A stretch of 64,000 bases of DNA from Straminergon stramineum (Eukaryota; Streptophyta; Bryopsida; Hypnales; Calliergonaceae): assembly GCA_963920665.1 (NCBI GenBank), contig OY987270.1, forward strand, positions 13,604,019-13,668,018. Direction: 5' to 3'. Shown piece after piece: positions 23,658 through 34,981 of this stretch. A program made the position numbers and the translations under genes. The notes below the pieces were generated by a model. It was not told where the DNA came from. It saw only the letters and a program-made list of their open reading frames with translations, and searched no databases. Every line of letters begins with the position of its first letter. Within the stretch, counting starts at the first letter, position 1.

Positions 23658-25842
23658 ATGCCTCTTTTAATAATTTCACAACTCCTATGCAATTTTACAC
23701 TTAAAATTGATATGCACATTAATCTTTAAGCGTACAAAGTCTCCTCCAAAATTGGCAATTTCAGAAAAATCATTATAAAGTGTTATTTGGAAGAATATTT
23801 AGGAATTGATATACAAATTAAAGTTGTAGAGTATGAGTTTTAGATTCCATATTTATGGTTAGATTCACCAATTCTATCACCAAAATTTTTTTATAAATTT
23901 TGCAAGGGAAATTTCAAAATTCCTTCTAAATCCGATCACGAGCAAAATACTATTATTTTTTGAGTAAAATTTGTTGGTATGGATTTGAAATGAGGTTCTC
24001 TTGATATGGTGATTTAAAAAAAATTGTGTTCTTTGAATCTATAACCTCATTTTTGCAAATCTAGTTTTGATCTAGAGTCAATGTAATTTTGGCTTGGTCA
24101 AACACTTGACATACTTCCACATTTGTAATTTTAGAAAAACAAATGTATTCTAGTTATATTAAATCCAACCATTTGATAGGACAACCATTTGATAAAGTAT
24201 CTTTACAAATTAGGATGACTTTCATCCAAGTACTAATGAAAAGAAACGTCAATTACAATTTGTTCATCATCTAGAAATTGGACCAATCAAGGTGTTAAGG
24301 TATTAGTAAGCAAGCTCTTTAAACATCTTTATGGTTCAATTTGAAAAAAAAATTGCTTTATTGGAGATAACTACGAGCTCACACTCTTTTTTCATAGGAA
24401 AAACACACTTGAAAAGACTTAGGCACAAGGGTTAACTCACTAATTTAAATGGAATGAATAAAAGCTTTCCACAAAGACTTTAATATATTTAATGAAAATC
24501 AAATTTTGAAAGTTTTGTTTCAGTGCTTATATTTGTATTTGTTATCCAAGTTCAAACATTTTGTATTTAGTGTTATTCAACTATTGCTCTAAGTCACCAA
24601 TTGAAATAAAATTCATAGTCCTACAAAAATGCTATGATGTCTTATCTTGAAAAAAAATTCAGGAAAATCTCATCAAAACATGAGATCCTAGAAACTTGCC
24701 TGAACCTTCAACTGATCTGTGAAGGAGGACTAGCATCCTTTGGGGGATGTAAAATTAATTAAGTAAAGGCCAAAGAATATATGATGAATGATTCTAATTG
24801 GTATTTTATGACAAAGGACTAAACATTTACATTGTATGGTTGACGGATAAAGTTTCAATCTTGTCCTTCTAAAGTCATTGTTTATTTTCCATAAACTTGA
24901 GGCTTTGATAGTTTTAAGTTTGAAATAGATAATTCAAATATATTGTGAATAGTTACACCTTACTAAATGCACAATGATATGGAAGTTGCATTTGGATTGA
25001 AAAACAACATCTGATTTCATTAGGTTGAAGTGGCTATGAGGTTTGCTATTATGTGAGCCTAGAAGCGTGAGCCTATGAGCCTTGAATATTGTAGTCTAGA
25101 TTTTACTTTCTCCACAAAAACCGGGACTATTGAGTATAGGGATTCTTTATATCTAGGGAATGATCAAATAGTCTAACATGTTTTGGCTAATATCACTTGT
25201 ATTTTGAATTTTAAGTGGAAATTACACCAAGAATAACATATAACTAAAGAAATACCATCCCAATTATAATTCCACTCTTATTTTCCAAGAGTGATTTGGT
25301 GGCCAATCCTTAATAATGCTTTGGACTTATGAATGTGGTATTGGTCCTATCTTGTGTACTAGGTGTTATATTTTTAAAACAATTAGTCAAGGATACACAA
25401 TTGGTGTTGCACATGATCCAAAACTTCTAAATGCAATATATATATATATATATATATAGGTACACATCACACATCCATCTATAATTCATTAATTATTGGT
25501 GATATTCTTTTACCAAAACAATTTGTCACTGTCACTACTTAGCTAGCCTAATCACACAAATTTATCATGAGTTTGAAATTGTTCTCAGTCTTGTCTTCAA
25601 CAATTGGTCTCTCTCTACTAAGGGCATGAGTTTGTGTGTGCAAATCTTTAATTTTTCAAACAACAATGCCCACACTACTTCCTAACAATGATTCCTACCA
25701 CAATTTGTCTATAATGCAATCTCAAGGAAGTCAACAACAATTCAATGCCAAATGGATTATTCATTCCATGAATTCCAATTAACCCTATTCACCAACTCAC
25801 CATCTTTCTACTATTTGTCTATCACCTAGAATGTCTCTAGAG
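23658..25842. other. AT-rich spacer with a TA microsatellite
   Basis: Nothing coding is seen. A (TA)n run of about 23 bases lies at 25437-25458. Confidence 0.5.
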
Positions 25843-25843
25843 A

Positions 25844-26060
25844 CAAGAGAAAGGAGTGTTTTAAGCGAGTTTTTAAATATAGTCCTAGACATAAGATTTT
25901 AAGTAATGACCTTTAAGAAGATTTTCAGTAAAAATTTACTAGAAATACATGTATTTCTAGTAAATTTTTACTGAAAATCTTCTTAAAGATCATTACTTAA
26001 AATCTTATGTCTAGGACTACATTTGAAAACTCGCTTAAAACACCCCTTTCTCTTGTAGTG
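25844..26060. mobile_element. Long palindromic MITE with a CACTACAAGAG right end
   Basis: A nearly perfect foldback of about 217 bp. The left arm from CAAGAGAAAGG through TTTTTACTAGAAATACAT is repeated as its complement, ending CCTTTCTCTTGTAGTG at 26060. CACTACAAGA is the classic plant CACTA terminus. The left end lacks the CACTA pentamer: AGA sits directly before CAAGAG, and AGA also follows the right end, so a small terminal loss is likely. Confidence 0.7.
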
Positions 26061-26063
26061 AGA

Positions 26064-26553
26064 TCCATGCTTACCCAACCTACATGTCAAGAGCGTGCAC
26101 TTAACCATTCGTTACATTGAGAGTATAAATCACTCGGGAGGTTATACATGCCAAAGTATACCCCAATTCCATTCCCATTTCCAAACAGACCATTTCAACA
26201 CATCTATTATATTAATTACACATTGTCACGCAATCTGCCTCTACCCATTGTCACAAATTTGGTCACGTTTTCATCCTGATTATTTCATCCTGTCATTTTG
26301 AATGTTTTTCATCTAGTTCTGGAAGGTTGAGAGTCAATTGGTTGTACAGTCCATATACTCCGAAGTTCCATTGTTACACTAAACTTACAATAGGTCTATG
26401 CTAGTATGCTCTAAGACACAATTATACAGTTCAATATCCAAAATCAAAAAAACAATTGAAGAAATGATTTGTTCTCAACCCGTACATTTCATCCTTGTTT
26501 CTCTAGTCAAATTCAGATAACCAAAACAACTGCAACAATTAGCCATACTCATC
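26064..26553. other. Spacer, nothing recognised
   Basis: Short ORFs only. No terminal repeats other than those of the flanking elements. Confidence 0.45.
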
Positions 26554-27417
26554 TAAAGGTCTGTTTCCACTTGGTCTTAGAGTCCCGTTCTTTTGGTAAT
26601 GGAGGAGTCGTAACTAGCCCTGCATTCTCACTTTTGGTGATTGGTATCCACCGAACCTACGTGGCTCATGACCTGGCAAGAAGGTAAGAGCAGTCTTACG
26701 GCTATTAAATGATATACAACTTGCGGCCCACCACTGCCGAAATAGTTGGTAGCAGACAAGTAATTATCTTCTAGAAAAGTAGATTTGAGAAATTCCAAGC
26801 CGTTCTTATCTATTGGTGGCCTTGAGGCCGCATTACAGAGGACCGCTATTTGGTAATAGCCCCAAATTACGGTAAATTACAGCAAAAAGGAGGCACAATG
26901 TGCGAATATAAAAGGCAGCCACATGCAGAAAGAAATGCGATCAGTTCCTGTTGTACTATTGAAGTATTCGAAATCCTTTGGAAAGTGAAAGGTGCATTGA
27001 GCTCCCTTTATCAACTGTCATGCAATTCTTTTTTTTTGAGGTCTAGAGTCCTTTTGAATTCTTGTGTCATTTCCTTGTGAAGTGGTCATTTCTATTATAA
27101 TGTGAGGGATATAGAATGACCTCAATTGTCATGCAATGCTTGAATTTTTGGCTCGTACTATGAAGTCATCCTTGACCTCATTGGCCTATTCTCAATGCAA
27201 TTTCTTAGGAACTCTTTTCTCATATGAAAGTAGTAATTGAAAGGGCTTGCGTTTCAATTGTGCTAAAAAATGATGCATACATTGCATCATTAAAGCCCCG
27301 GCTTTACTCTTGTCATTTTGACACATTGGCATTGTATATTATTTCTCATTTTTTGGGAACAAGAGAAATACACTGAAGTGTTGACCATTTGTTGTTTTCA
27401 GTCATTCAAATTTCGAA

Positions 27418-29485
27418 ATGGAGAACGAATTGGATGCACCACATTACGGAGGCCCTATGCGATCGACAACTATTCCCCTTCAAGGTTAGTTATTACTTGA
27501 GTTTTACTTCATATTATTTTATTTATTTGCAATCCTTGTGGAGTCGTTGAAGTACAAACGACACTAGACCTGCAAAACAACAAACAACACTCCGATGCCC
27601 AAATGAGTACTTGTATGACTGAATTGAATATGTAGTGTAAGTATATTCAAAATGTCCAGTACCATGTTATTGCTTTCAATGTTAGTGCATTTTACTGTTT
27701 TCAATCCATTGAACATCCCCCTCTTGTACATTTTCTTCATGTGCCTTTCTGTCATTGCTTTCTTCCTTCTACATCAATAAAATTCCTTGCTCCTAGTACT
27801 TACCGTGAGTGTAGTAGTCCCTGCAAATATGAACACAACACCTACAAAAATCAAACAGTCTCTTTGATATTTGAGTGAGAACTTGTAGAACGATAGACAA
27901 TATATATGGTAGTTATGCATGCCATTAATTTTTCAAGTTATTTTCTTTCCATGAGTCTCAAAAGTCTACCATGTCCATGAGAAGGTTTCACCTAATTCAT
28001 GTAGTAATGTGTACGTTCGGATATCCTCCCAACTGTTGAAATCTATTTTCCCTTCAACATCTCATCAATGTTTTCCTTTCATTCTCAATTTAGAGCACCT
28101 AATTCTCAACCCGTTTTATAAAGCCAAGCGGTCTTCTTGTATCGACCCCAAGAGTGAACTGTCCTAATACTCCTGCAACATGCACATTTGCAGGAATAGA
28201 AGATGCATCACAAGGCAGTCAACCAAAACGAGCGCGGAAGGATCGAGGGCCCAACTGGTTGCCACAAGAAATCTTAGTCCTAATAAAAGCCAAACGTGAT
28301 TTGTACTTGAAAGAGCTGGACGCAGTGGACCGCTGCGACCTCATGGCACCGGACACATCTAAATGGGCACAAATATCGTAGCAAGTCATGCGCGCTCAAT
28401 TGTCACCATGTCTGTGAGATGGTCCATCATGCAAGACAAAATGGAACCACATTTTTCCTGACTACAAGAAAATCGCTGACTATTTTTGCAAGACAGGTAC
28501 GAATGTACCTGATTATTGGGATCTCACGTTTGCTCAACGAAAAGTTGAAGGACTACCCCATCAATTTGTACACGAATTCTTTGACGCCATACATGAATGG
28601 TGTAGGATCCGTCCCCAAATCCATCCCCCCCACGTGCGAGATTTATTGTCACCATCAGATGGTAATTTCAGGTGAGCAGTGCAGCAACAACATGACGATG
28701 TGAACGATGAAGAGAGTGAACCAGATACCGAAGACCCATTGGAGGTCTCACAGCAAGTGGCATTTGAAGCAACTAACGAGACTTCACCACCTCAATCGCC
28801 ACGACACTCAATGTCTACACCATCTCATACAACACCCATGAAAGAGCATGCAACTACCCCAGCTTCAAAACCATTCACCGGCCTCCCCTTTGGTGTCTTC
28901 CCTCAGCTCATCAGTTCCTTTGACACTGCAGAGTATGACGTGCATAGGCGGCCAGGCAATACAGGCATTAGGAAGAAAAATATTTCTGGACATGCCGTGA
29001 TTGCAGAAGTTACCAAGGCCACAGGAGCAGTAATGGCCTCCCAGATGCAAGAAATTGCAGATGCATCACTCAAATTGGAGAAATCCAAGATTGATGTCCA
29101 ACTCCAACTCTTCACGAAGCAAATGGCATATCAGAGGGAGAAGGATAGGCACACATATGAGGCAAGTATGATGGCAAATGAGAATGCAAGATTGGCAATT
29201 TTAAAGCAAACGGAAATGGTGAGTTGCCTCTCACAATTGTCCACTGTTTTAGGTAATGGCTTTAGAACTGCAAGCCATAGGGGAGTACATGCAAACAATG
29301 AAGGTGGTCCCAGCCATTTCCCCGCAGCGGACAAGGGATTTGAGGATGGTTACATACCTCATCCACCTAACTCCATCCCAACTGCTACCATAGGCATTGG
29401 CCGAAATGGTGAAGGAACAAATGCTGCACTTGCAACAGAGGGACACGGTAAAAACAACCCTGGGACTACTACAACTACACCTTGA
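27418..29485 (+). pseudogene. Harbinger ORF1, Myb/SANT-like DNA-binding protein
   Basis: Exon 1 (27418-27484) starts ATG and encodes 22 residues. It joins in frame, phase 1, to exon 2 at 28194 through a CAAG|GT donor and TTTGCAG acceptor. Exon 2 opens with a trihelix-type domain: GPNWLPQEILVLIKAK, then SCKTKWNHIF, DYKKIADYF and DYWDLTFAQRKVEGLP. It continues to a long Ser/Thr/Pro- and Gln-rich region and a coiled stretch (MQEIADASLKLEKSKIDVQL). In PIF/Harbinger elements this protein binds DNA and brings the transposase to the nucleus. Three in-frame stops interrupt it: TAG 28379-28381, TGA 28415-28417 and TGA 28673-28675. The frame is otherwise open to TGA at 29483. Confidence 0.8.
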
Positions 29486-29812
29486 CTTTGCTAGAAGTAC
29501 TACGCTATAATACTGCTTTGTTGTAGGGGAACTACTATAGTGTTAGTGTGCCATGTTTTTTCCACCACTGCTCCTTTGATTGCACACCATTAGCCTTGGT
29601 GGACCTCCAAGTCTTCTCATAGGGCTATACAGTAGAAGAAAGAGTGAGCAACAAGGTGGAAATGTGTATTTCAATTTTCTAATAAAAACTATCGCTTTGA
29701 TCATTGCTATGGGCATTCAATGTCGTGAAGTGCATTACAAAAACAAAAAACCATGGACATACCTTCTTGTCTATGGCAAAAAACGCCGTCTGGTAGTCAA
29801 GTGCACTCGTAG

Positions 29813-31120
29813 CTATGTCCTCTTTTGAATGCCCAAAGCTGTGGCCATGTCCTCGGGAATCACCCCACCACCGTCAACAACAGGAGCCTCTTCATCAACC
29901 ACTTGACCCTCCAAGCCTTCGATACGTAACACTTCGAGGAGGTCCTCGACCTCTTCATGAGACTGACGTAATAGCACATTGTGTAGAATGGCACAACACA
30001 AAATCACATCTGGTAAGAAGGTCACAGCAAGGTCAGATTTCTCGAGAAGCTCCCGAAATGATTGTTTCAAAATGCCAAAAGCATTTTCAACGATACAACG
30101 CCCCCTTCGCAATTTTTTGTTGAAAAGAGCCTTTGAGACAGATAGTTCACGTCGGCCTCTGTGTGGAACCATTAGCCAAGGAAGAAGTGGATATCCTGAA
30201 TCGCCAAGTAAGTAGGGAGTGAAACCGTCTACAGAACAAGCTACATCCATCAGATTGCCATATATGGCCAAAGTGTGTAGCGAGGAACGTCGAAGCATGC
30301 GACTATCATTAGTCGAACCTGGCATGCCGACATATAGGTCAAGAAATCTTTTCTCACTATCAACAACAGCTTGGCAATTTATACTATATCCTCCGCTCTT
30401 GAAATAAAAATAATCCGCAGCTCCAAATTTGGGCTTGGAGATACTGACTTGCATACCGTCAATGGCACCTACAACTCCTGGTAAAGCACACAAGTTAGTA
30501 AATTGAGTTTGAGTTTCACACATTTTCTCTCCAGTCGGCCAAGTAATTTCGTGCCGCATTGTCTCGTTGATGGCATACACTACTTCACGAAGCACTTTCG
30601 ACACTGTACTCTACTCGATAGCAAACATCTCACTACAAATGGTCAAATTTGCACCATGTGTCAATTTGAATAATGTGCAAGCGACACGCACAAGCACTAG
30701 AATAGCTAGTCTGTACTATGTGTTGTTTTTTTGCACATTTGGCCTGAGGAGTTCTGCTAGAGAGAAGACGGTAGACTTCGTCATTCTAAACATCGAAATC
30801 CATCGGCTGTTGTCATATTGTTCCAAAAGAAAACGGGAGAACCATGTCGTGGAACGAGGTTTAACCCAAAAACTGAGATCGTCATCGAAGACAATGAAAG
30901 AAGTGCACAATCTATAATTGTGTAGTGTACTTTTCATGAGCGACAACGAATCAATCATTGGGGCCTGCACAGACTGCACAATTGCGGATAGGGATTCTTC
31001 GCATTCCTCCTCCGATTCTGAGGATATGGAAATCTCCAACGTCTCATTAGCATGCAACAACAACGATAGCAACCAAATAGTGAAAGCCACCACGTTGGTT
31101 GCATTGCCAAATTGTTCCAT
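29813..31120 (-). pseudogene. PIF/Harbinger transposase (DDE_Tnp_4 type)
   Basis: One frame runs from ATG at 31120 to 29813, about 435 codons, broken by TAG at 30716-30718 and TAG at 30614-30616. The N-terminal part has an acidic run (SSESEEECEES) and a helical region before FRMTKSTVFSLAELLRP. The DDE core shows GVVGAIDGMQVSI (first Asp), VGMPGSTNDSRMLRRS (second Asp), LGDSGYPLLPWLM and RRGRCIVENAFGILK (Glu). It would cut and paste the element at TWA sites. Apart from the two stops the catalytic positions are kept, so the gene died recently or is suppressed. It converges on ORF1 with a 327-base gap. Confidence 0.9.
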
Positions 31121-32070
31121 GTCGGCTCCAAGGAACTTGGGTGTTCAGGTCTGCGAGAGGAATTCCAAATTTGGCATTAGGCACGATGGAGGCAAGGGAA
31201 CAAATGCTTCACTGTTTACCAACATTCACACAATGAGAAACAACTACAAGCATGTGTACAGTTAAAGGAAGAACTCGGGGAAACATGGAGACCTCATTCT
31301 GCCAAAAATGAATTATACCGAGGAGGCATGAAATGAGAAAACAACACTACTTAAACCCTAAACTTGCCCCCCAAATACGAAAGCATGAGCAAATTCTTAA
31401 CTATGGACAAAAGATTACACATTCAAGCTGCCCACATTTCTGAAGGCAGATACCCTACAACGAATTTGGAATTATTGAAGATTCTTACCTATGAGAACCG
31501 CTACGACGTCAGCGAAGTCCTCCTCACTGAAGATATCGCTCTCAGTGTCACTCGAAATATGAAAGACGAGCACGCAGGGAAGCACAGCAGGGCGATCAAG
31601 ACAACAAGCGGTATGGACAACAAATAAATGACAACCAGAGGTGTCCATCAGAAGCGCTAGAACAACCTCCAGGAGAAGCGAGACATAGGCAAAGCAATCA
31701 AAGTGACAAAAAGAAGCAATCGTAGGCACTCCACAAGCTGAAGGAACTCAAAGAAAGAAGTCGAGGGCGACATTCAAGTGGTAACAGTGATTTCATGTGA
31801 ATGACCCCGCCTCACCTCATTGGACCCCACCACTACACACATCCTTGTGAAATTACTGATGGGAATGGCTGCCAAAAGATATTACAGATATGGCTGAATT
31901 TACAGATAAGACCATGCATGATGTGAACACTACCTAGTCTTTCGGTGCCCTAAAATGTGGAAGCCTTGCTCTGGTGCAACCAACACTCTAAGTCCCTATT
32001 ACCCCCTCTATAGGACGTGTGCTTATTGTTAACAGATGGAGACTGTGTAACACCAAGTGGGAAGGGGCCT
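31121..32070. other. Right flank of the Harbinger element, upstream of the transposase
   Basis: A minus-strand frame at 31472-31729 ends in an acidic SSDTESDIFSEEDFADVV-like segment. It could be an upstream exon of the transposase, but no junction is convincing. The stretch otherwise holds no ORF. Confidence 0.35.
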
Positions 32071-32073
32071 TAA

Positions 32074-33400
32074 TCTCATTGTTGTTTATCAATCTCACTA
32101 CTGCGGTTAATTACAGATAAAAATAGATGAGTAAATAACTAAAGTGGACTTCCATACATCACCCCTAACTGGAATTGAACAATTTGTCAGCTTAAACTAC
32201 TAAACTTTCAATACATGATCATCACAACAAATTATTCATCAATCATACATCAACAAAACCCCATGGCCTAATAAATTAACAAATTCCACAAATTTCAACA
32301 CATTCAGTTATACGTATAGTAGGAATTTCTTCTAATTTTCATTATACATGTAGACAAATGTTCAACATTTTTACTAAACTAATTTTAACAACTTGTAGAT
32401 TCCAGGTTTACAACAATCATCCCAATAGCTACAGACTTCTAAAATTGGAAAACCCAATCAACCAAGTCTTTCCATATAATTAATCCATTTCAAGACAATT
32501 GGTTTAAGATATACATTACCGTACCTGATGATAAAACGCAAAATCAATTTCCAGCAGCTCGCCAACAATTTGAATTAAAAATCAAAACAGCTTCAACTTG
32601 CAGTCTTGTTCATGCCACACAGCCTGAAATCCTCATTTCACAATTTATCCAACAATGCTCAACCAGGAACACCACTTTACGGAATGCTCTAAGGTAGATG
32701 TGCCAATTACTGCACAGACGAAATTCAAATCCTTCTCCACAATATTATAGAAACTTATAAGCTTGGAAACTTGGCTCGATTATTGAATGTCATGATAAGA
32801 TTCACTTCCAAAAAAAATTTGGAAAAAGATTTCCTCTTGCAAATTTCATTTAGACTTCAAGTTACCAATCCTCAAATTCAGTAAAGTAGAGCTTACATCC
32901 CTACACCGCATAGTGAGGGATGCTTGTATGCAAAGAGATTCTTTCAAATGCACTCATGATATTATGGATGTGTGGATCTTGTGTGGTGGTGTATGATTTT
33001 AGGCTATGTGCGGTTAATGGCCTGCTTACCATAATTATCCAATTAACTGAAGTGCACTCACTCCAAACTTTCTGAAATGATTAATTAATCTTACAGCCAA
33101 TCCATCACTGCAGGCAGATAAAACATGAAAGAAAACCAAAGAAAACCAATCACTGGATACAAACAAAATATAGATTTCACAAATTGTCTGTAACTTTGAC
33201 TGCACAAAAATACTAAAATCAGTTGTCACAATTAGAACTACAGAAAACACAAACCCACAGACAAATGGTTGAAACAATAGACAAATTTTTTTTAAAGTAA
33301 TTTTATGTATATAGAAGTGAAGGAGTTCGAGAAAATTGACAACTGTGTACTGAGAGAGTGAGAGAGAGACAATTTAGAATTCTCTCCCCTTATTGTCTAC
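32074..33400. other. AT-rich spacer, nothing recognised
   Basis: No supported gene. A GA-rich run (GAGAGAGTGAGAGAGAGAC) lies near 33352. Confidence 0.5.
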
Positions 33401-33403
33401 AAT

Positions 33404-33526
33404 CACTAGTAGAAAATAGTGTTTTTGTCAACAAAATTCAGCAGACATGTTTTTGTGTTTTCTGCCAAAAAACACAAAAACATGTCAGCTGAATTTTGTT
33501 GACAAAAATACTATTTTCTACTAGTG
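33404..33526. mobile_element. CACTA-type MITE, copy 3, near-perfect 123-bp palindrome
   Basis: CACTAGTAGAAAATAGTG at the left pairs with the complement ending TTTTCTACTAGTG, and almost the whole element folds on itself. AAT is duplicated at 33401-33403 and 33527-33529. It belongs to the same family as the 182-bp element at 23433. Confidence 0.85.
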
Positions 33527-33529
33527 AAT

Positions 33530-34657
33530 GATGACTATTAGTCTTTTAAAGACATCTAAACAAGTTGTCTCTTTACATATCTTAGCTATTTTAGGTCATT
33601 TTGAATCTTAAGACGACTTTGTATTCATATTTCTTCACAAGTATGAAAATGACCTAGTATCTAATATGTTTTCATGTTGCAAAAGACAATTTGTTCAAAA
33701 AGAAAAACATAAGGTGGACTACAAAGATTATACATCTATGTTATAGGGGTCTATAATAAGTGTTTATGTCATAAGCACTTTCTCTAGTTGTAGTATATTC
33801 ACTTATATATATGCTCAAGGTTCACATGCTTGCATTTCCATGCTCATACACTAGCACTATTGAAGTGGCTACAATCTAAACTAACATATCCTATAGGATA
33901 TTGACCCCTACTTTTTGAATGGAAAATGAACTAGCAATTTATTTCAAAAATATAAGTAGGAAATTAGAGACAATAATATTGAGTTCGGAGATAATTTGTG
34001 TAAGGAATTGATTGTTGTATGGAATAATGGAAAGGTGTCACTTTCATAAGAGGTTGATTTTTCATAAAGTCTTGTTCAATTTAATTTCTTCTTGTGCAAT
34101 GTTTTAATAGAGTTGTTGACCAAAAAATTCATTCCTCACTTAGACCTTTCCCATAGAGTCACTCTTCTGCCAAATTTAAAACTAACTATATATTTTGAAA
34201 GCTCAAAAAGTGGGATAATTGAATTATGTATTAAATTTGAGGTATAGACAATAACTCCACCTCATTCCTTTAATGCTAGCTAAGCACAATTTTGTACCTA
34301 CAATTCCTCCCAAATGTGCTATATTCATTAGCATTTACTAACATTATTATGATTGTAGATTGCTCCTTAGAATCTAAACATACCTCAAACCAAGCAAGCA
34401 TCTTGTAGATTGAATTTAGATCAACTTTAAATTGGTAGTAGATTGGTAGTGGATTTAAAGCAAATTTTGGAGCCTTCTAATCATGATTTTAATGTATTAT
34501 TTCTAAATTTTTATACTACTACTTTCCATTGTTTAACATGCCTAGAAATTTCATACCTTTTGTCTCTCTTTCATAACTTCTAAAATATGAAGTTAGTTTT
34601 AAAATTTGGTGAAAAATTAACTAAAATAAAAGTCTCAATAAAGAATGGATCTTGCTA
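33530..34657. other. AT-rich spacer, nothing recognised
   Basis: No ORF, terminal repeat or RNA gene seen. Confidence 0.5.
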
Positions 34658-34661
34658 TTTG

Positions 34662-34688
34662 AACACCGAATTAGGCATTTTTGCACTT
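34662..34688 (+). repeat. Left terminal inverted repeat of the giant element
   Basis: 27 bp, followed by GCACTTAGAAGGTGC, an imperfect palindrome that overlaps its inner end. It is preceded by TTTG. Confidence 0.65.
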
Positions 34689-34981
34689 AGAAGGTGCGAT
34701 ATTGCACTTGGCTCGTACGCCATATAAAATAGACAATTTCAAATATTAGGGGGGGGGGGGCATTTTTCCAAAAGTTTATTTACTATTTCATGGACAAGTT
34801 GTTCAAAGACAAATCATCATATTGCTCCAAAATTTAATTTTACTTCATAAAAACCTTGTACACTTTTCACTCCTCCAATCCTTGCTACTCATAATGCATA
34901 TTGTTTTGCACTTCACATTAAATTATATCTAAATGCCTACTACTAGAAGGTGAATAATAAAATACATAACATAATACTTTT

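Larger units (their letters stand above)
26557..32070. mobile_element. PIF/Harbinger DNA transposon, 5.5 kb, both genes present
   Basis: Terminal inverted repeats of 23 bp match at 18 positions: left AGGTCTGTTTCCACTTGGTC..., right complement AGGCCCCTTCCCACTTGGTG.... TAA lies outside both (26554-26556 and 32071-32073), the TWA duplication of this superfamily. Inside are a Myb/SANT-like ORF1 on the plus strand and a DDE transposase on the minus strand, arranged convergently. Both genes carry premature stops, so this copy is inactive unless helped in trans. Confidence 0.82.
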
